From CAYSLC01 sp964431545 (GTDB taxonomy: Bacteria; Desulfobacterota; Desulfobacteria; Desulfobacterales; JAABSP01): a stretch of DNA of 8,887 bases. A program made the position numbers and the translations under genes. The DNA lies in the NCBI GenBank assembly GCA_964431545.1, contig CAYSLC010000215.1:1-8887 (forward strand). Direction: 5' to 3'. The notes below the pieces were generated by a model. That model saw only the letters and a list, made by a program, of their open reading frames with translations. It did not search any database and was not told the DNA's origin. Positions 1 through 3,460 of this stretch are shown piece by piece; the first letter of the stretch is position 1, and the number at the start of each line of letters is the position of its first letter.

Positions 1-1228
1 GGGGGATGAGGTGGTCGAAGGCGATGCGCTCTTTTTCCCGCTCGGTGTAGCCGGAAAGGCGCAGGACCTCCATCCGGTCCAGCAGCGGCGCCGGCACCGG
101 GCCGGTGGTGTTGGCGGTGGCGATGAACATGGCCTGGGAGAGATCAAAAGGCGCGTCCAGGTAATGGTCCGTGAACTGGCTGTTCTGTTCCGGATCCAAC
201 AATTCTAAAAGGGCTGCGGCCGGGTCCCCCTTGAAATCCTGGCCGAGCTTGTCGATTTCGTCGAGCATGAGGACCGGGTTGTTCACCTCGGCCCGGCGGA
301 CCTCCTGGATGATCCGGCCCGGCAGGGCCCCCACGTAGGAGCGCCGGTGGCCCCGGATTTCCGCCTCGTCCTTGACCCCGGCCAGGGAGATCCGGATGAA
401 CTTCCGGCCGAGGCTCCGGGCGATGGACATGCCCAGGGAGGTCTTTCCCGTGCCCGGCGGCCCCACGAAGCAGAGCACCGGCCCCTTGGCGCTGAGGCGC
501 ACGGATTTGGCGGCCAGGGCCGATTTGACCTTTGACCGGATCTCCTCCAGCTTCAGCGGCTTGGACAGAAAATGGCCGCTGCCCTTCTCCATGGCCTCCA
601 CCGCCGCCGGGACCGTGGCGTACCCCGTCACCACGATCACCACGATGTTCGGGTCCTTTTTCTTGGCGGCGTTGAGCACGTCCATCCCGTCCACCCTCTC
701 CATTTTAAGGTCCGTGATGACCAGGTCGAAGGGGGTCGCGTCCAGGGCCTCCACGGCCGCCATGCCGGTGGCGGCGGCCACGACCTCGTATCCTTCCTTT
801 TGCAGCACGTATTCCAGGTTCCGGCGGGCCATCTTCTCGTCGTCCACCACCAGAATCCGGTGTTTCCGGGAGCTTTTGAGCATCCGGACGGCCAGGTGCT
901 CCAGGATCCGGTCCTTGATTTCGGGCAGGCCGTGGTGATCCTCGTCCAACACCGCCTGGGCATGGTCGATGTCCGGGTTGTCGTCGGTATGGCGGTTCCA
1001 GGGCAGGCTGACCAGATAGACGAGATAATTGGTTCCGATGGTGTATTCGCTGCTGGACGGGCTGGTGGAGGCGAGCTTTTCGATCTCCTTGAGGGCGATG
1101 GCCTCGACGGGTTCCGGCATCGCGGCGTTTTGCACCTTCTCCCGGAGGGTTTCGATCTCCGGCGGCAAAGCGGTCTCTTCTTTTTCTTTTTTCGGTTTAG
1201 CGGTCTCTTCCTTGGAAAACAGCCCCAT
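1..1228 (-). CDS. Lon-type AAA+ protease with an embedded response-regulator receiver domain (3' end outside window)
   Basis: I read this protein (409 codons visible) by translating the reverse strand. Residues 1-60 are a short charged leader. Residues 61-118 match the Lon linker before the ATPase ('NYLVYLVSLPW', 'LDEDHHGLPEIKDRILEHLAV'). Residues 123-240 are a full receiver domain: acidic pair D129/D130, phospho-acceptor D173, T201, K223. Lon then resumes at 'KGPVLCFVGPPGTGKTSLG' with Walker A 256-263, Walker B D323/E324, the Lon signatures 'DEAEIRGHRRSYVG' and 'GDPAAALLELLDPEQN', and probable arginine finger R385. The usual LonN substrate domain of about 300 residues is absent. The Ser-Lys protease domain would lie beyond the left edge, so proteolytic activity is inferred. 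The start is fixed by AGGAGG at 1235-1240, six bases upstream. The gene diverges from a stress/transport cluster ending in a kinase-regulator pair whose receiver resembles this one. Confidence 0.93.
   Translation of the reverse strand, partial: MGLFSKEETAKPKKEKEETALPPEIETLREKVQNAAMPEPVEAIALKEIEKLASTSPSSSEYTIGTNYLVYLVSLPWNRHTDDNPDIDHAQAVLDEDHHGLPEIKDRILEHLAVRMLKSSRKHRILVVDDEKMARRNLEYVLQKEGYEVVAAATGMAAVEALDATPFDLVITDLKMERVDGMDVLNAAKKKDPNIVVIVVTGYATVPAAVEAMEKGSGHFLSKPLKLEEIRSKVKSALAAKSVRLSAKGPVLCFVGPPGTGKTSLGMSIARSLGRKFIRISLAGVKDEAEIRGHRRSYVGALPGRIIQEVRRAEVNNPVLMLDEIDKLGQDFKGDPAAALLELLDPEQNSQFTDHYLDAPFDLSQAMFIATANTTGPVPAPLLDRMEVLRLSGYTEREKERIAFDHLIP
506..862 (-). other. Receiver (REC) domain insertion within the Lon gene
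   Basis: This segment codes for residues 123-241 of the Lon-type protein. It is a complete CheY-like receiver: 'RILVVDDEK' opens it, 'DLVITDLKM' carries the phospho-acceptor D173, 'VVTGYAT' supplies the switch threonine, and 'LSKPL' the conserved lysine. The flanking residues ('LEHLAV' before, 'KGPVLCFVG' after) are adjacent in ordinary Lon apart from a short linker of about ten residues, so the domain sits in the hinge between the N-terminal helical region and the AAA+ core. There is no frameshift: the reading frame is continuous on both sides. Confidence 0.93.
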
Positions 1229-1346
1229 GTTCTTCCTCCTTCAGGTCCCGGGTGGTCGCCATTACATATCGCAATGGGTTGTTGATATCTGTAATGATTT
1301 ATAAACCATTAAAATAATACAAATTAAATTTTTGCTCTTTTTGGGT

Positions 1347-1361
1347 GTTGCGGATTGCAAC
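1347..1361. promoter_or_regulatory. GTTGC-N5-GCAAC dyad, putative enhancer site for the NtrC-type regulator
   Basis: A perfect 5-bp inverted repeat, GTTGC GGATT GCAAC. Its centre lies roughly 110 bases upstream of the start site predicted from the sigma-54 promoter at 1442-1457, the usual distance for an enhancer-binding protein. The same arms recur at 2873-2887, 2894-2908 (one mismatch) and 2964-2978 (one mismatch), all in non-coding DNA of this locus. Assignment to the regulator encoded at 7548 is inference from co-location. Confidence 0.65.
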
Positions 1362-1441
1362 TTGCCACGCGATTTTTTCATTCGGGATCATTTGGAAATT
1401 ATTTAGAGTGAAATCAGTGTTATATTCATAAATATACGGTT

Positions 1442-1457
1442 TGGCACGGCCTTTGCT
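1442..1457 (+). promoter_or_regulatory. Sigma-54 (RpoN) promoter, -24/-12
   Basis: The sequence TGGCAC-N5-TTGCT matches the -24/-12 consensus essentially perfectly, with the invariant GG (1443-1444) and GC (1455-1456) separated by exactly ten bases. Predicted transcription start is near 1467, giving a leader of about 60 bases before the 58-aa protein at 1530. It would transcribe the small protein and the Usp-like genes that follow. Confidence 0.88.
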
Positions 1458-1529
1458 GTAGTACATGTCGAAATTAAAACGTGTTTGGAAATAACCAACT
1501 CCAACCCACCCCCCCAAAGGAGGCGTCGA

Positions 1530-1706
1530 ATGAAACTGCAAAACTTGTACCGAATCGTTGAAAACACCATGGCGGCCGTGGCCTTCGCCGAGGCCGGAGA
1601 GAACGAAGAAGCCCTGCGGATGGCCTTCCCCGAAGACCGGAAAGAAAGCCGGCGCGAAGTTCAGAACGAAATCCGGGAAGAAAACCGCCCCACGCTCCAC
1701 TGCTGA
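1530..1706 (+). CDS. Small acidic hypothetical protein (58 aa) with FAEAGE motif
   Basis: I do not recognise a named family. The start at 1530 is chosen because AAAGGAGG (1516-1523) sits six bases upstream; an in-frame ATG at 1485 has no such site and would read through the leader. The protein is soluble, with no signal peptide or membrane segment. Residues 1-32 look helical and carry 'AVAFAEAGENEEALRMA' (16-32), followed by a highly charged Glu/Arg-rich tail ending in Cys. The same 'FAEA' signature followed by an acidic stretch occurs in the two Usp-like proteins downstream. It is the first gene after the sigma-54 promoter, and its stop overlaps the first possible start of the next gene (TGATG), so translation is probably coupled. 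It may be an adaptor or regulator of the Usp proteins, but that is a guess. Confidence 0.8.
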   Translation: MKLQNLYRIVENTMAAVAFAEAGENEEALRMAFPEDRKESRREVQNEIREENRPTLHC

Positions 1707-1735
1707 TGGACGGTGAAAGGCAAGGTGTCGCGAGG

Positions 1736-2170
1736 ATGAAAAAGGTGCTGTTGGCCATAGCGGGAGAAAAACCCGACCGGCGGATCATCGACTACGCCGT
1801 GGAACTCTGCATGAGGATGAAAGCGCGGCTGGATGTTCTCCAGATCGTGGGGCCCGGGCTCAAAGGATCCGCCGGGCGGATCCGGGCCCAGGCCGACCGG
1901 TTCCGGCGGCTCGTCGATTCGGCGGCCGCCGCGGCGACCTTCGCGGAAGTCGGCGAACCCGAACCCTTCGCGACGCCGGCCGCCGCGTCGGTCTTCGACG
2001 ACCTGACCGTCCGGTCGGGCTCTGCGGCCCGGGAAATCATCGATTATGTCGATGCCCGCCGGGACATTGTTCTGACCCTGTACGACCCGTCGCTGGACGG
2101 GCCGGGCGGCCGGGAATTGCCGATCCAGTTAAAAGAAGGACTGCCGGTGCCCCTCGTCCGGCTGGCGTGA
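1736..2170 (+). CDS. Degenerate universal stress protein (Usp-like), 144 aa
   Basis: The opening 'MKKVLLAIAGEKPDRRIIDYAVELCMRMKARLDVLQIV' pattern is the first strand, helix and second strand of a UspA fold, and 'DIVLTLYDPS' (110-119) and 'PVPLVRLA' (137-144) fit its later core strands. The nucleotide-binding G-x2-G-x9-G-[ST] loop of ATP-binding Usps is not visible, so it is probably a non-ATP-binding, divergent member. The middle carries 'ATFAEVGEPEPFA' (67-79), resembling the 58-aa protein upstream. A start at 1706, overlapping the upstream stop as TGATG, is equally possible and would add ten residues; I prefer 1736 because the Usp fold begins there. Membership in the sigma-54-driven unit is inferred from spacing. 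Confidence 0.75.
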   Translation: MKKVLLAIAGEKPDRRIIDYAVELCMRMKARLDVLQIVGPGLKGSAGRIRAQADRFRRLVDSAAAAATFAEVGEPEPFATPAAASVFDDLTVRSGSAAREIIDYVDARRDIVLTLYDPSLDGPGGRELPIQLKEGLPVPLVRLA

Positions 2171-2178
2171 CGCGGTTT

Positions 2179-2225
2179 GGCGTTCCGCCTTCAGGCGGCG
2201 AGCCCCCGCCTGAAGGCGGAACGCC
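2179..2225. repeat. Perfect 20-bp inverted repeat (7-base loop) between two usp-like genes
   Basis: The arms 2179-2198 and 2206-2225 are exact reverse complements, separated by CGAGCCC. Each arm also contains its own small hairpin (CCGCCT-TC-AGGCGG type), so the element can form a cruciform or a single very stable RNA stem. It begins nine bases after the first Usp-like stop codon. No run of T follows, so it is a poor intrinsic terminator. It could be an mRNA-stabilising or processing structure that sets relative expression of the genes on either side, or a REP-like mobile repeat. Confidence 0.85.
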
Positions 2226-2297
2226 GAACGGATCGGCGCATCATTATTCTAAAAATCCATAGACAACCCGATTGATCAACTCTAAAGGAGACATACG

Positions 2298-2861
2298 ATG
2301 GTGGGAAGAATAAAAAACTGGTTGAGCGGCGCCAGGGGAAAAGCGGACAAATATCAGCAGACGGTCATATTCGCCGAGGCGAACCATCCCGAGATGGCCG
2401 ATGATGTCGCCGAAGACCGGCGGGCCGAAGCCGTGGAGGAAACGGGGCCGTCCCGGCTCCTGGTGGTGGGCAACGAAAGCACTTTTTCGGAGGACATGGT
2501 TTCCTACGCCCTGGGAATGGCCCAGCGGATGTCCTACGAGATCGTGGCGCTCAACGCCGCGCCCCTGTCGTGCCGGACTTTCAAACTCTTCTCCGATTCC
2601 CGAAACCAGTTGTGCCAGGATTTCAAGCAAATGTCCGAAGAGAGCGCCGCAGCCTTTCGCGAGAAGGCCGTTGCCGCCGGGATCTCCTTTACCCACATCG
2701 TCAAGTTCGACGAAAAGGAAACCGCCGTGGAAGAAGTGATGCGGGCCGAAAAAGGCATCGACTTCGTCATCGAGGACACGGCCGAAACCCAGCCGGAGAA
2801 CCGGGTCCAGGACGAGAACCGGCCCCGGAACGAAATTTGTGTCTATTCCATGAGTGTTTAG
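2298..2861 (+). CDS. Universal stress protein family protein with N-terminal FAEA extension, 187 aa
   Basis: The start has AAAGGAG at 2284-2290. Residues 1-50 are an extension with 'YQQTVIFAEANHPEMADD' (19-36) and an acidic/basic stretch, resembling the separate 58-aa protein upstream. Residues 52-165 look like a Usp domain: 'SRLLVVGNESTFSEDMVSYALGMAQRMSYEIVALNAAP' is strand 1, helix 1 and strand 2, and 'HIVKFDEKETAVEEVMRAEKGIDFVIED' the later strand-helix-strand. The glycine-rich ATP loop is absent. The protein ends in a basic/acidic linker and 'EICVYSMSV', a hydrophobic tail that looks like a final beta strand. It is cytoplasmic. It probably shares the transcript from 1467, since I see no good promoter in the 127 bases before it; the long hairpin in that gap may modulate it. 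Confidence 0.8.
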   Translation: MVGRIKNWLSGARGKADKYQQTVIFAEANHPEMADDVAEDRRAEAVEETGPSRLLVVGNESTFSEDMVSYALGMAQRMSYEIVALNAAPLSCRTFKLFSDSRNQLCQDFKQMSEESAAAFREKAVAAGISFTHIVKFDEKETAVEEVMRAEKGIDFVIEDTAETQPENRVQDENRPRNEICVYSMSV

Positions 2862-2872
2862 CATCCCAATAT

Positions 2873-2887
2873 GTTGCGAATTGCAAC
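2873..2887. promoter_or_regulatory. GTTGC-N5-GCAAC dyad (intact)
   Basis: Both 5-bp arms are intact with spacer GAATT, matching the copy at 1347-1361 in arms and nearly in spacer. It begins twelve bases after the stop codon of the Usp-like gene. It is probably bound by the same regulator as the other copies. Confidence 0.62.
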
Positions 2888-2893
2888 GATTCC

Positions 2894-2908
2894 GTTGATA
2901 TAGGCAAC
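2894..2908. promoter_or_regulatory. GTTGA-N5-GCAAC degenerate dyad
   Basis: One mismatch in the left arm, same five-base spacing. It starts exactly 21 bases after the preceding dyad, placing the two on the same face of the helix, a usual arrangement for cooperative binding of NtrC-type dimers. Confidence 0.5.
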
Positions 2909-2963
2909 AGGCCCCTTTCGCCGTTGAATTTTCAGGAGGATGGCGGAAGGGGCAACACCGTGT

Positions 2964-2978
2964 GTTGCGGATTGTAAC
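2964..2978. promoter_or_regulatory. GTTGC-N5-GTAAC dyad, overlapping a second inverted repeat
   Basis: Left arm and spacer (GGATT) are identical to the copy at 1347-1361; the right arm has one change. The left arm is also shared with a different perfect inverted repeat, GCAACAC-CGT-GTGTTGC at 2952-2968, so the half-site occurs in two alternative pairings here. Confidence 0.55.
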
Positions 2979-3069
2979 GATCCCGCCAACCCCTTCCTTC
3001 GGGTCCATTCCTGGTTTTTTCCCCTCATTTTAAAATTTTCTGGCTTGATCATCGTTTGGATCACTTCAG

Positions 3070-3179
3070 CGCCCTTCAGGGCGGTTGCGCTTGTAGGCCG
3101 GGGATTCATTCCCGGCCGGCGCCGCCGGGGAATAAATCCCCCGGCTACACGCCAAACCCGGCTGAAGCCGGCTGCAACC
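3070..3179. repeat. REP/BIME-like cluster of nested palindromes
   Basis: Hairpins follow one another: CGCCCT-TC-AGGGCG (3070-3083), GGCCGGG with CCCGGCC (3096-3102/3111-3117), GCCGGGG with CCCCGGC (3124-3130/3139-3145), and CCGGCT-GA-AGCCGG (3158-3171). The two central hairpins are themselves near mirror copies, bounded by GTAG at 3093 and CTAC at 3145-3148, and outer arms GGTTGC (3083-3088) and GCAACC (3174-3179) enclose the whole. This architecture is that of a bacterial interspersed REP element mobilised by RAYT transposases in other genomes. No transposase is in the window. Confidence 0.7.
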
Positions 3180-3233
3180 GTCTCTCTTTGGGTATTGGGC
3201 GTCGCGTGACCGGACGGGGGCCATTTTTTAAAA

Positions 3234-3249
3234 TGGCATTCCGTTTGCA
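3234..3249 (+). promoter_or_regulatory. Second sigma-54 (RpoN) promoter, -24/-12
   Basis: TGGCAT-N5-TTGCA with invariant GG (3235-3236) and GC (3247-3248) exactly ten bases apart. Predicted start is near 3260, about 70 bases before the 28-aa peptide gene. A perfect inverted repeat GCCATTTT-TT-AAAATGGC (3220-3237) overlaps the -24 element, so a repressor or competing protein could act there. It would drive the permease, kinase-like, histidine kinase and regulator genes. Confidence 0.78.
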
Positions 3250-3270
3250 TATCCCCATTGCCTGTTTGGG

Positions 3271-3288
3271 CTGGGATTGAAATCCCAG
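3271..3288 (+). repeat. 8-bp hairpin in the leader of the permease operon
   Basis: CTGGGATT-GA-AATCCCAG is a perfect inverted repeat with a two-base loop, about ten bases downstream of the predicted sigma-54 start. It may stabilise the 5' end of the transcript or be a protein-binding site. It lies well ahead of the Shine-Dalgarno at 3321-3326 and does not mask it. Confidence 0.45.
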
Positions 3289-3332
3289 GCGGCAAAACCA
3301 CGACGTTTGGACTAAAAAAAGGAGGATCGAAA

Positions 3333-3419
3333 ATGGGTGGACATTTTTACCTGGGGCTTCTGCTGATCGCGGTGGCGTTCGGGCTCTGCTTTTTCTTCCG
3401 CAACGAGAACCGGAAGTAG
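3333..3419 (+). CDS. 28-aa single-pass membrane peptide
   Basis: This short gene begins at ATG 3333 with GGAGGA at 3321-3326, seven bases upstream, and ends at TAG 3417-3419. The product starts 'MGGHFYLGLLLIAVAFGLCFFF' and ends in a polar 'RNENRK', so residues 5-22 form one transmembrane helix with a positively charged cytoplasmic tail. It is the first gene behind the second sigma-54 promoter and sits 41 bases before the permease. Small hydrophobic peptides encoded next to transporters often act as accessory subunits or stabilisers (as KdpF does for KdpABC), so a similar role with the permease is a reasonable inference. The good ribosome-binding site and G/C-ending codons support real translation. 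Confidence 0.78.
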   Translation: MGGHFYLGLLLIAVAFGLCFFFRNENRK

Positions 3420-3460
3420 CGGATGCGTGCAATCGACCTGACTGAAAAGGAGCTGTTTCC

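Larger units (their letters stand above)
1229..1529. promoter_or_regulatory. Divergent regulatory region between the Lon-receiver gene and the Usp cluster
   Basis: This stretch of about 300 bases holds no gene and is clearly more AT-rich than its neighbours, as expected of bent promoter DNA. From left to right it holds the Lon Shine-Dalgarno (1235-1240, minus strand), an AT-rich tract around 1290-1340, a GTTGC-N5-GCAAC dyad at 1347-1361, a spacer of about 80 bases rich in A and T, a sigma-54 promoter at 1442-1457 (plus strand), and the leader and ribosome-binding site of the 58-aa protein. A weak IHF-like match (two mismatches to the consensus core) lies near 1412-1424 between dyad and promoter, where IHF would bend DNA in a typical enhancer-dependent promoter; I give that little weight. 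Confidence 0.75.
2862..3332. promoter_or_regulatory. 470-bp intergenic control region upstream of the permease operon
   Basis: No convincing gene lies here; open frames in it arise from the palindromes. It contains, in order, three GTTGC/GCAAC dyads (2873-2887, 2894-2908, 2964-2978), an AT-rich stretch around 3015-3050, a cluster of REP-like palindromes (3070-3179), a sigma-54 promoter (3234-3249) partly covered by its own palindrome (3220-3237), and a short hairpin in the leader (3271-3288). The second and first dyads are 21 bases apart, two helical turns. The enhancer-like sites are about 280-390 bases from the predicted start, farther than at the first promoter but within range for looping. 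Confidence 0.7.

Noticed and set aside
372..938. Plus-strand open frame of 188 codons over the Lon-receiver gene
   Set aside because: Antisense shadow; the minus strand encodes unmistakable receiver and Lon motifs without interruption.
1361..1371. Minus-strand GTGGCAAGTTGC as a sigma-54 promoter for Lon
   Set aside because: The GG-to-GC spacing is six bases, not ten.
1485..1529. Upstream in-frame ATG start for the 58-aa protein
   Set aside because: It has no ribosome-binding site and would translate the leader just after the sigma-54 start, including the Shine-Dalgarno used by the ATG at 1530.
1299..1700. Minus-strand open frame of 133 codons across the divergent promoter
   Set aside because: It overlaps the sigma-54 promoter, the dyad and the 58-aa gene antisense, has no ribosome-binding site, and no recognisable domain.
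2178..2226. Rho-independent terminator after the first Usp-like gene
   Set aside because: The stem is strong but no T-run follows, and its symmetric nested arms fit a repeat or mRNA structure better.
2244..3008. Minus-strand open frame of 254 codons antisense to the second Usp-like gene
   Set aside because: Composition is typical of a shadow of a GC-rich gene, while the plus-strand protein has a Usp fold and Shine-Dalgarno.
2873..3179. CRISPR array from the repeated short palindromes
   Set aside because: Repeats are only about 15 bases, irregularly spaced, without uniform spacers and without cas genes.
2858..3301. Open frames on both strands across the intergenic region (also 2940-3209 and 3056-3280 plus)
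   Set aside because: They arise from palindromic repeats and regulatory dyads, lack ribosome-binding sites, and match no family.
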